Source of the DNA: Nitrosopumilus sp. b3
GTDB taxonomy: Archaea; Thermoproteota; Nitrososphaeria; Nitrososphaerales; Nitrosopumilaceae
NCBI RefSeq assembly: GCF_014078525.1
Contig: NZ_MU078697.1
Location: forward strand, 61,452-125,451
Direction: 5' to 3'
Length of the DNA stretch: 64,000 nucleotides
The position numbers and the translations under genes were made by a program. Below are positions 39,379-46,035 of the stretch, in pieces (positions within the stretch are counted from its first letter, which is position 1; the number at the start of each line of letters is the position of its first letter). The notes beneath the pieces are model-generated. The model was not told where the DNA came from, ran no database searches, and saw only the letters and a list, made by a program, of their open reading frames with translations.

Positions 39379-40434
39379 TTATTTTAGATTGTTAGAATAT
39401 GGTAGGGATTTGATATAATCTTCCATAAACTGCCAATCAGGTTTACCTTCATCATCCACAGGCAGTTTGATTATGGAGTTATTCATTCTATCGAGACTCC
39501 ATTTTCTACTATAATTATATTTGAATTTCTCTAAACGTATCAAAGAAATCAAAAACATTGCAATAAACTGATTTAATGTAAATTTTGGAACAAATACATG
39601 AACTGCTTCTGTGGAACAAAATGGGAATGGTTGATAAAATGATTCTCCTACACTGCCATCTCTATTGACTGTTATTACATTACCCCTATGTTCAGGTTTG
39701 ATATTCAACTTTCCAGTCAAACCATTATTTTTTTCAAGAGATGTGATATACGGGGTTTCTCCATTTTCATCCATATCTTTTTTTTGTGCACCTTGACCTT
39801 TACCTCTTTCAATTGAAAACAATTTATCATATCTGAAATATTCCCATTTTCTATCACTTAATTTTAGATTTAATTGATGAAATGATTTTTCAGGTATTGT
39901 AAGTTTAATAGATTTTTTTTGTTCAATATTATGAATATAATCTTCCATAAACTGCCAATCAGGTTTACCTTCATCATCCACAGGCAGTTTGATAATCATA
40001 CTATGTAATCTTGCACTATCTAAAATTCTACCATAAGAATATTTCATTTTTTCTAACCTGAATAGAGTTATTAAGAAAATAGCAGTGTATTGATTTAACT
40101 TTGTATCTTTTTTTGGAACTAACGCCTTCACTCTTGTAAATACAGCACCTAATTCAGATTGATAAAAAGCATGCCCTGTGTTTACCCCTATTGAAGCAAC
40201 AGATATGAAATTCTTGAATTTTTTATTTCCGTCATATCGTACTTTACCCTTAATCCCATTATTTGTTGTGAGATTTTCTATGGAATTTACCCAAACACCA
40301 TCCTTGTGTTTTGGATCATTCTCTTTAGGTTTATCACCCCCTGTATACATAGTAAACAAATCATCAATTTTGAATTCTTTCCAATTTTTTACATTTAAAT
40401 CAAATTTGTTGTCTTGATTATTGGATATTTTCAT
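39379..40434 (-). CDS. Restriction-modification specificity subunit (BcgI-B/HsdS-like)
   Basis: 351 residues with two target-recognition domains in tandem: WKEFKIDDLFTMYTGGDKP and WEYFRYDKLFSIERGKGQG, each followed by the same block ending IKLPVDDEGKPDWQFMEDYI, which is repeated almost exactly. This two-domain layout reads a bipartite DNA target. Size and partner size (351 and 646) are close to BcgI-B (341) and BcgI-A (637). Overlap of stop and start with the upstream gene is nil; they abut directly. Confidence 0.85.
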   Translation of the reverse strand: MKISNNQDNKFDLNVKNWKEFKIDDLFTMYTGGDKPKENDPKHKDGVWVNSIENLTTNNGIKGKVRYDGNKKFKNFISVASIGVNTGHAFYQSELGAVFTRVKALVPKKDTKLNQYTAIFLITLFRLEKMKYSYGRILDSARLHSMIIKLPVDDEGKPDWQFMEDYIHNIEQKKSIKLTIPEKSFHQLNLKLSDRKWEYFRYDKLFSIERGKGQGAQKKDMDENGETPYITSLEKNNGLTGKLNIKPEHRGNVITVNRDGSVGESFYQPFPFCSTEAVHVFVPKFTLNQFIAMFLISLIRLEKFKYNYSRKWSLDRMNNSIIKLPVDDEGKPDWQFMEDYIKSLPYSNNLK

Positions 40435-42375
40435 TTAATCACTGTTTGCAAGTTTGAATGAAACGTAATCTTTTATGGATTTGACAAAATCATCTTCTTT
40501 TAGAATAGAATAATCTACCTGCATATATGCTTCAACACACCATTCATCTTCAGGTGTAAGTAACTTTGTAAAACAATAGGGGGTTCTTTTTTTATTTTCA
40601 TATTCATCTAACCATTGAGTTCTAATTTTTTCCCATTTGTTATTATAATCGGCTCTACCAAAACGCCTTGTTTTTACATATCCATCATCTTTCCAATATC
40701 CTAGAAATGTTTCTTTATTCTTAGGATGTGGTTGATGTGCTTTGAAAACTACAATTGCACAGATAGTTCCGACATTTGAATTGAAAAATAATTCATTAGG
40801 CATTGAAAAAACTGCATCTAAAGTATGTTTTTCCATCAATCTCTTCTTTAGTTCTAACAAATGTCCTTCAGTTGCAGTAACACAACTCATGGGTATGATT
40901 GCAATACAAGTACCATTTGGTTCTAATATCTCCAAATTATTTAATACAAACTCAAATTCTTCAGTGTCAGATTTTATATTTTTATACGGCGGATTCAAAA
41001 AACCCACATTAGGTTTCATTTCTGAACCTGTTTTCTTTTTAAAATCTTCTTTAGACTGTTCAATAAAATCTGGTTTGAAACAATCTCCTTTGAATATACT
41101 ACTTGAACCGTCTTTATGAATAAACATATTTGAACATGCTAAAGCAAATATGTCATTTTGAAATTCAAAACCGATAATTTGTTTATTCTTAATATCTTTG
41201 ATTTTTACATTATTTCCTTTAGCATCATCAATCATCTTATTCATTGCACTAATCAAAAATCCACCAGTACCACAACAATTATCAAAAACTATTGAATCCT
41301 TGTTCACTTTTGCAAGATCTACAAATAAATCGGTAATATGTGGGGGTGTGAGAACAATTCCTAATCCTTTATCTGAATTAGCATATCTAAGAAATTCAAT
41401 ATAAAATTGACCAAGTACATCATGTTTGTACGTTTTGATAAAACTGTGAATGTTAGTGTCAATGTCTTTTATGATGTCTTTTAAAATATTAACATCTGAA
41501 ACAAACGATTCATGATGTCTAATGAAAGAATACTCTCTTTCTAAATCTTGGATCTTCATATCCTGTATATTCCCTTCTTTCAATTCTTCAGAAATTGTTG
41601 TCACCAAACTTCCACTGAGAGTCTTTGGCTTCTTATGTTTTTCATAAGATGTTTTGAATACCTCGTTTCTAAGAGCAAGTAAAATACCTGAAATTAACAA
41701 ACTGCGTATAGATTCTTTAATTTTTAATTTATGTAATCTTTCATTGAGTTGTTTTGAATATACCATTAAATCGTTAAAATCTTGATGAAGTTTATGTTCA
41801 TCATTTTTGTATTCATCTAAGTAATTTTCTAATGACAATAAATCAACCCCAAGAAAATCTTTGGCTTCAAAAGTATCACGTATTTGCAGAAATTGAGATA
41901 CTTTCAATTCTTTTTTTGTTTCTCCACTAACTGCAATAGAAATAACATCAAAACTTTTAGAAAGAAAGGATGAATATAGTAAAACACCATCAACTGCATA
42001 CTCTGAATAATTATCTCTTTTCTTACTTTCATGTTTAGTTATGTCTGCTTTACATTCGATAACAATAATCAAATTGGATTCATCTTTAAAAGAAATTATA
42101 AATTCAGGTTTACCTTTACCTAATCCTTTCTTTGATGCATTTTTGAGTAGTTTGTTAATTCTTGGGTTTATTGAATCCTGTTCTTCTATTATGACTTTGG
42201 AATCTTTAACTAATGCATCTTTCTTGAAATGTTCTCTTACGATATTTTCGGTAATTCTCTCATTCATCAGACTACATGTCTGACCTTCGAGAATACGTTG
42301 ATCCCCCCCCTTGTCAATTTTTTTGTGATCTGGGATCAATTCTAACTTACTCATTTTTCTAATATTGTTATTCAT
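40435..42375 (-). CDS. Fused nuclease-adenine methyltransferase (BcgI-A-like, type IIB)
   Basis: N-terminal PD-(D/E)XK nuclease (about residues 85-175: GKPEFIISF, LIIVIECKAD with E107 and K109) followed by N6-adenine methyltransferase: SAM motif I VFDNCCGTGGFLISAM, motif IV FLNPPYKN, and the HsdM core (FIEFLRYA, GIVLTPPHITDLF). One chain therefore can methylate and cut, while the next gene supplies specificity. Type IIB enzymes such as BcgI cut on both sides of the site. ATG at 42,375 or 42,354. First gene of the pair. Confidence 0.87.
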   Translation of the reverse strand: MNNNIRKMSKLELIPDHKKIDKGGDQRILEGQTCSLMNERITENIVREHFKKDALVKDSKVIIEEQDSINPRINKLLKNASKKGLGKGKPEFIISFKDESNLIIVIECKADITKHESKKRDNYSEYAVDGVLLYSSFLSKSFDVISIAVSGETKKELKVSQFLQIRDTFEAKDFLGVDLLSLENYLDEYKNDEHKLHQDFNDLMVYSKQLNERLHKLKIKESIRSLLISGILLALRNEVFKTSYEKHKKPKTLSGSLVTTISEELKEGNIQDMKIQDLEREYSFIRHHESFVSDVNILKDIIKDIDTNIHSFIKTYKHDVLGQFYIEFLRYANSDKGLGIVLTPPHITDLFVDLAKVNKDSIVFDNCCGTGGFLISAMNKMIDDAKGNNVKIKDIKNKQIIGFEFQNDIFALACSNMFIHKDGSSSIFKGDCFKPDFIEQSKEDFKKKTGSEMKPNVGFLNPPYKNIKSDTEEFEFVLNNLEILEPNGTCIAIIPMSCVTATEGHLLELKKRLMEKHTLDAVFSMPNELFFNSNVGTICAIVVFKAHQPHPKNKETFLGYWKDDGYVKTRRFGRADYNNKWEKIRTQWLDEYENKKRTPYCFTKLLTPEDEWCVEAYMQVDYSILKEDDFVKSIKDYVSFKLANSD

Positions 42376-42410
42376 GCCTGATCAAGTCTCCGTTTTGCTT
42401 GGTGTTGACT

Positions 42411-42426
42411 TGGAAAATGTTTTCCA
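42411..42426. promoter_or_regulatory. 16-bp palindrome upstream of the RM genes
   Basis: TGGAAAA-TG-TTTTCCA lies 36 bases upstream of the methyltransferase start, between the right inverted repeat and the gene. It may be a control site for restriction-modification expression; no C-protein gene is seen. Confidence 0.4.
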
Positions 42427-42441
42427 TTGAGTTTTTTGTTG

Positions 42442-42464
42442 GGTCTCGACAAGTTAGCAGAACC
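42442..42464. repeat. Element 1 right inverted repeat (23 bp)
   Basis: GGTCTCGACAAGTTAGCAGA then ACC; complement of the left end. Confidence 0.9.
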
Positions 42465-42472
42465 TGTTTTAG
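42465..42472. repeat. 8-bp target duplication TGTTTTAG, shared middle copy
   Basis: Exactly eight bases separate the right end of element 1 from the left end of element 2, and they are the same TGTTTTAG found at both outer edges. Confidence 0.88.
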
Positions 42473-42523
42473 GGTTCTGTCAAATCTGCGGTGGAAAATA
42501 TGACCTGTAAAAAATCGGTTGAT
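42473..42523. repeat. Element 2 left inverted repeat (about 50 bp, imperfect)
   Basis: First 20 bases match the complement of 45,747-45,766 at 18 positions; a second block GTAAAAA.TCGGTTGAT is also shared with the right end at nearly the same spacing. Confidence 0.8.
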
Positions 42524-42565
42524 TGGAGTGGAAAATGAGTAAAAATCAAACCTACAGATCTTTTA

Positions 42566-42577
42566 TTAGGTACCGAA
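42566..42577 (+). promoter_or_regulatory. Operator-like TTAGGTACCGAA in the Ntn hydrolase promoter
   Basis: TTTTATTA (42,561-42,568) is a TATA box 25-30 bases from the ATG at 42,592. The TTAGGTACC half-palindrome directly follows it and matches the three TTAGGTACCTAA-like sites at 43,476-43,541. Confidence 0.5.
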
Positions 42578-42591
42578 AGAATACTTTTGAT

Positions 42592-43335
42592 ATGACCTAT
42601 ATTTTGGGTGCATCATGTATCGATGGAGTAGTTTTAGTAAGTGACCAAAAATTTCTTCGTGGAAGTACACCATCTTATCATGAGAAATTAGTTGAAGTTT
42701 TTCCAAGTGTGATAATGGGTGGTGCAGGCACAAGAGGTATTATTGATAGATTTTATGATGAAATAAAACTCAAAATTGAGAATGAGGACATTACAAATAT
42801 TGAAGAATTAATTAATTATTCAGAAGATAGGACTTTAGATATTCATAGAAGATATTATGGGAGGGCAGATGGAATGGAGTTATTAATTGGGTTACGTGGG
42901 ACTGGTGGCAAATCAAAACTGTTCAACATTGTAACTTCTGGTGGAGTGGCAGAACCAATCAAAGAATACATTGCAATTGGTTCGGGTGTTCCATATGGTT
43001 CATTTTTACTGAAGGAATTATGGAATAAAAAAATGACAATGATGGAGTTTGCAAAAGTAGGTTATTTCCTTGTTGATTATATTACAAAATTTAAGTTAGA
43101 GGATTCAGTTGGTGGAAATCCAAAAGTTTGGTTTATTCCAGAAATTATAGAAGAAGAGGGTAAAGATGTTAATGATCTTATTCAACAATATCCAGCTCGT
43201 ACGGCAAACAAATCAGAATTAGAAACTATGAAAAATTATTCAGACATACAAATAAATAAAATCAATCAAGCATTGGAAAATTTAAAAACATTGCCTAAGA
43301 TTATTTCTTCTTCACAACAAGACGATCCTTCTTAG
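42592..43335 (+). CDS. Proteasome-like Ntn hydrolase
   Basis: From MTYILGASCIDGVVLVSDQK the N-terminal fold and length match the proteasome beta/HslV group. If the Met is removed, Thr1 is exposed and D17 (VSDQK) and K31 (HEKL) fall at or near the positions of the catalytic D17 and K33. Later blocks VIMGGAGTRGIIDRFYDEI and AIGSGVPYG also fit. The leaderless promoter and the Thr1 start argue that translation begins at 42,592 rather than at the upstream frame start. The last 80 residues are extra and helical. The protein is not the housekeeping proteasome; target unknown. Confidence 0.7.
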   Translation: MTYILGASCIDGVVLVSDQKFLRGSTPSYHEKLVEVFPSVIMGGAGTRGIIDRFYDEIKLKIENEDITNIEELINYSEDRTLDIHRRYYGRADGMELLIGLRGTGGKSKLFNIVTSGGVAEPIKEYIAIGSGVPYGSFLLKELWNKKMTMMEFAKVGYFLVDYITKFKLEDSVGGNPKVWFIPEIIEEEGKDVNDLIQQYPARTANKSELETMKNYSDIQINKINQALENLKTLPKIISSSQQDDPS

Positions 43336-43462
43336 AATCCATTTCTAATTCGGCACCTTCTTTCCATCCTAATTCTTTAATTTTTTCTGGTGGAATTACC
43401 ACTACCCATTTAGCATATTCTTCATTACCTACCTTTCGAGAAAGTTGTTTTTGTAGTTTCAT
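43301..43462 (-). CDS. AbrB/SpoVT-type DNA-binding protein, 53 aa
   Basis: MKLQKQLSRKVGNEEYAKW leads into VVVIPPEKIKELGWKEGAELEM, the swapped-hairpin AbrB/MazE motif. Its promoter holds a TTAGGTGCCTAA palindrome, and TTAGGTACCTAA sites overlap the transposase promoter, so it probably represses itself, the transposase and possibly the Ntn hydrolase. The 3' end overlaps the convergent Ntn hydrolase gene by 35 bases. Confidence 0.75.
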   Translation of the reverse strand: MKLQKQLSRKVGNEEYAKWVVVIPPEKIKELGWKEGAELEMDSKKDRLVVKKK

Positions 43463-43475
43463 ATTATCAATTATG

Positions 43476-43541
43476 TTAGGTGCCTAATAAATTGAATGTT
43501 AATCTTTAGGTACCTAAATGTTTATATAATTAGGTACCTAA
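43476..43541. promoter_or_regulatory. Three TTAGGTACCTAA operators between AbrB and transposase
   Basis: TTAGGTGCCTAA at 43,476-43,487, and perfect TTAGGTACCTAA at 43,506-43,517 and 43,530-43,541. The last one lies between the transposase TATA box (TTTATATAA, 43,521-43,529) and its ATG at 43,550; the first lies in the AbrB promoter. Confidence 0.7.
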
Positions 43542-43549
43542 TAACAAAT

Positions 43550-44680
43550 ATGGAAAGAGAACCCAACCCACGACAAGAAAAAGGAAAACAGATAGCACTA
43601 AAATCAGATTTAATCAGAATTTCAGATTATCACTATCAGGTACATTCACAGACTACTAACAGAGATTATCATGTCATTAAATCAGACGGAGTATGGCATT
43701 GTGACTGTCCAGACCATAGATTCCGTAAAGTATGCTGTAAGCACATTCACGCAATAGAATTTTCCCTCAAAATCAGAGAGGAAGTACGAGAGAGAAACAA
43801 GGTTACAATCGAGCCTGTAAGTGTGGATTCATGCAGATTCTGCAAGGGTAAAAACATCAAGAAATACGGCATTCGTAAGAACAAGCATACAGTAATTCAA
43901 AGATTCTCGTGTTCAGACTGCCACAGAACATTTTCAATGAATCTAGGCTTTGAGAAAATGAAGCATAATCCTAAAGGAATCACGACTGCCATGCAACTCT
44001 ACTTTTCAGGGGAGTCATTAAGAAACGTGGCTAAATCACTTAGATTCTTAGGAATGGACGTAACACATCAGACAATTTACAACTGGATTCAAAAATACAC
44101 AAAACTAATGGAATCATACATTGATAAAATTACCCCACAAGTCGGTGATGCATGGAGAGCCGATGAAGTCTATGTAAAGATTCGTGGTGATTTGAAATAT
44201 GTTTTTGCAATGCTTGATGATGAGACTCGTTACTTAATTGCACATGAAGTAGCAGATAGAAAAGAAGGTCATGATGCAAGAGGTCTATTACAAAAATCAA
44301 AACAAGTTACACAAACCAAACCCAAAGTGTTCATCACAGACGGATTAGAATCATATCATCAAGCATACAAGAAAGAATTTTGGACATTGAAAAGGCAACA
44401 TAGAACTTTACACATCAGACATATTCACTTGCAAAAAGATTACAATAATAATAAAATGGAAAGATGGAATGGAGAATTTAGAGATAGAGAGAAAGTAATG
44501 AGAGGAGTCAAGAAAAAAGATACGCCAATTTTGAAAGGTTTTGAAATCTTTCATAATTATTTTCGTCCACATTCTGCATTAGACGGAATGACGCCAAGTG
44601 AGAAATGTGGGATTACAATTAACGGGGACAATAAATGGATTACATTGATTCAGAATGCTAAAAATAACGTAGCAGAATAA
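43550..44680 (+). CDS. IS6-like DDE transposase with SWIM zinc finger (element 2)
   Basis: 376 residues. The ATG at 43,550 (MEREPNPRQEKG) is about 25 bases from a TTTATATAA box. SWIM motif C51xC53 ... C63xH65, zinc ribbon CRFC ... CSDCHRTF, HTH (SLRNVAKSLRFLGMDVTHQTIYNWI) and DDE residues D205 (RADEVY), D264 (FITDGLESY), E304 (NNKMERWNGEFRDRE). Likely active. The frame upstream to 43,496 is not part of the protein. Confidence 0.9.
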   Translation: MEREPNPRQEKGKQIALKSDLIRISDYHYQVHSQTTNRDYHVIKSDGVWHCDCPDHRFRKVCCKHIHAIEFSLKIREEVRERNKVTIEPVSVDSCRFCKGKNIKKYGIRKNKHTVIQRFSCSDCHRTFSMNLGFEKMKHNPKGITTAMQLYFSGESLRNVAKSLRFLGMDVTHQTIYNWIQKYTKLMESYIDKITPQVGDAWRADEVYVKIRGDLKYVFAMLDDETRYLIAHEVADRKEGHDARGLLQKSKQVTQTKPKVFITDGLESYHQAYKKEFWTLKRQHRTLHIRHIHLQKDYNNNKMERWNGEFRDREKVMRGVKKKDTPILKGFEIFHNYFRPHSALDGMTPSEKCGITINGDNKWITLIQNAKNNVAE

Positions 44681-44953
44681 TTATTTTTTTGAATTTTTTC
44701 GAATATCTTTTTCTTTAGATTTATCGTAAAGATATTTGAAAATAGTGAAGTCAATTAAATCAGGTTCAAATTTTGCTTCCAAATAATCCTCAAGAAAATC
44801 CTGTTCATATCTATCAATAGAAACGATACTTGAACGATCCTGTCTATGCTGTAAATAAAAAACGGGTGCATCAGAATTTGGGTTCAGAATTTTAAATCCA
44901 AGTTGTTCTAAAACTGCAAGAACACGATGTTGTTTGTATCTTTTTTTTGCCAA
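44681..44953 (-). CDS. HicA-like toxin candidate, 90 aa
   Basis: VLAVLEQLGFKILNPNSDAPVFYLQHRQDRSSIVSIDRY resembles the double-stranded-RNA-binding-like HicA fold (Gly-Phe after a helix, then paired strands), although the catalytic His in GSH is replaced by a polar SDA. TTG start at 44,953. It abuts the convergent transposase stop. The upstream gene 32 bases away is HicB-like, the usual partner. RNase activity is doubtful without the His. Confidence 0.5.
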   Translation of the reverse strand: MAKKRYKQHRVLAVLEQLGFKILNPNSDAPVFYLQHRQDRSSIVSIDRYEQDFLEDYLEAKFEPDLIDFTIFKYLYDKSKEKDIRKNSKK

Positions 44954-44984
44954 TCAAAAGAAGAGAAGAAAGTGCTGTTATTGA

Positions 44985-45170
44985 CTATTTCGCTGCCTTT
45001 TTGAATACTTTCTCATATTCTGTAATTGCGCCCTTAATTTTTTCTAATGCGTCTTCACTTGTTTTTCCATACACAGATATCTCTGGATTAATATCGCACT
45101 TTCCAATATATCCCTCACTAAGTGGGGATATTGTATAGGATGCTTTACTTGCTGCCAATGTATTTTTCAT
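44985..45170 (-). CDS. HicB-like antitoxin, 61 aa
   Basis: ASYTISPLSEGYIGKCDINPEISVYGKTSEDALEKIKGAITEYEKVF is the HicB partial RNase H-like fold (YTISP-like strand, GK-x-C-x-x-N-P-E-x-S-x-x-G-x-T, then helix). It lacks the DNA-binding tail of longer HicB proteins. The gene order antitoxin then toxin is common. Confidence 0.65.
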   Translation of the reverse strand: MKNTLAASKASYTISPLSEGYIGKCDINPEISVYGKTSEDALEKIKGAITEYEKVFKKAAK

Positions 45171-45311
45171 GTTACAATTCTCACTTATATAATTATGGAA
45201 GAATTTCTAGATCTTACACACTATGTTATTTGACAAAACAAGAATCTTCATGAATCATCAAAAATCAACAAAAAACTATCAAAAATCATCCAAAAATAAC
45301 CAAACCAAATC

Positions 45312-45362
45312 GTTAAACCTTCATTTCCACTCCGCTACAAAAGTTAAACCTTCATTTCCACT
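45312..45362. repeat. 20-bp direct repeat
   Basis: GTTAAACCTTCATTTCCACT occurs at 45,312-45,331 and 45,343-45,362. It lies between the HicB start and the 8-bp tandem repeats. The 45,181-45,505 stretch holds no convincing gene. Confidence 0.8.
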
Positions 45363-45372
45363 AAGTATACTT

Positions 45373-45476
45373 GGATACTTGGATACTTGGATACTTGGAT
45401 ACTTGGATACTTGGATACTTGGATACTTGGATACTTGGATACTTGGATACTTGGATACTTGGATACTTGGATACTT
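45373..45476. repeat. 13 tandem copies of GGATACTT (8 bp)
   Basis: Perfect tandem array of 104 bases, preceded by a partial unit. An 8-base period changes frame each unit, so it is not a coding repeat (a long frame through it encodes repeating LGYLDTWI by chance). Confidence 0.95.
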
Positions 45477-45505
45477 ACACAAAATTGAAGAAAAAATTAT
45501 GATAA

Positions 45506-45595
45506 TTATTGAAGGGTGCTAAGATAATAGAAACTAGCACCAATACCAGCACTAATTATTGCAGATATGATTATGCCTTTAATCCATACACGCAT
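45506..45595 (-). CDS. Possible membrane peptide, 29 aa
   Basis: MRVWIKGIIISAIISAGIGASFYYLSTLQ is one membrane span. No ribosome site or clear promoter; conservation is unknown. Downstream of it (45,653-45,672) GTGAAAC/GTTTCAC forms a hairpin, and GCGGTACCGC (45,697-45,706) is a perfect palindrome near the right end of the element. Confidence 0.3.
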   Translation of the reverse strand: MRVWIKGIIISAIISAGIGASFYYLSTLQ

Positions 45596-45716
45596 ATCCA
45601 AATTTGAAAGATGTGACTTAAGGAGGTTACTGATAAAAATATTCTACAAATGGTGAAACGTTGATGTTTCACATATTGATCGCTATTACGCCTAGTGCGG
45701 TACCGCCTAAATTCTC

Positions 45717-45766
45717 ATCAACCGACTTTTTACGCCTGAATTACCAACCGCAGGCTTGACAGAACC
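45717..45766. repeat. Element 2 right inverted repeat (about 50 bp, imperfect)
   Basis: Complement starts GGTTCTGTCAAGCCTGCGGT; see the left repeat. Confidence 0.8.
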
Positions 45767-45774
45767 TGTTTTAG
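45767..45774. repeat. 8-bp target duplication TGTTTTAG, copy 3
   Basis: Outer right edge of the tandem insertions; same as 37,884-37,891 and 42,465-42,472. Confidence 0.85.
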
Positions 45775-45812
45775 AATTAGATCGTAAAATGATAAATTTT
45801 AGTAAAAATTGA

Positions 45813-45995
45813 CTAACGTCGCTTTCTTCTTTGTCCTGGTTTGTTCTGTCCAGGGAATCTACCTAGGACAAATCGTTTTTTGAAGTTACTTTTGTTTCTT
45901 AGACTAGAGCTAGTACCTACAATTTTTCTTCCTTCAACCTTTGGTGTCTGTCCTCTCACTTTACCTGCTTTGGTAAGTGAACCGTGTGTTGCCAT
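45813..45995 (-). CDS. rps30e: 30S ribosomal protein S30e
   Basis: MATHGSLTKAGKVRGQTPKV with the basic end RKIVGTSSSLRNKSNFKKRF by pattern matches S30e. The eukaryotic homologue is fused to ubiquitin (FUBI); here it is free as in other archaea. The protein is 60 residues. The IS6-like insertions lie downstream of its stop. Confidence 0.92.
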   Translation of the reverse strand: MATHGSLTKAGKVRGQTPKVEGRKIVGTSSSLRNKSNFKKRFVLGRFPGQNKPGQRRKRR

Positions 45996-46035
45996 GTTAT
46001 AAAATAGGAATTAGTGAATTTATGTATTTGTATGA

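Larger units (their letters stand above)
37892..42464. mobile_element. IS6-like transposon 1 carrying a BcgI-like restriction-modification pair
   Basis: A 4.57-kb unit bounded by perfect 23-bp inverted repeats starting GGTTCTGCTAACTTGTCGAG (37,892-37,914 and the complement of 42,442-42,464) and an 8-bp duplication TGTTTTAG. Content: a DDE transposase with SWIM zinc finger, a 70-aa protein, a specificity subunit and a fused nuclease-methyltransferase. GGTTCTG ends and 8-bp duplications are known for the IS6/IS26/IS240 family; only one transposase and one inverted-repeat pair enclose all genes, so this is a cargo-carrying single IS rather than a pair of ISs. Confidence 0.85.
42473..45766. mobile_element. 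IS6-like transposon 2 carrying Ntn hydrolase, AbrB and HicAB-like genes
   Basis: A 3.29-kb unit with inverted ends GGTTCTGTCAA(AT/GC)CTGCGGT extended imperfectly to about 50 bp (second conserved block GTAAAAA(A/G)TCGGTTGAT), flanked by TGTTTTAG duplications. It carries its own SWIM-containing IS6-like transposase in the middle with cargo on both sides. Its ends resemble but are not identical to element 1, so it is a separate family member. Confidence 0.82.

Noticed and set aside
45223..45522. A 99-aa frame encoding repeats of LGYLDTWI
   Set aside because: It is a by-product of the 8-bp tandem repeat, where every frame stays open; no promoter or homology supports it.
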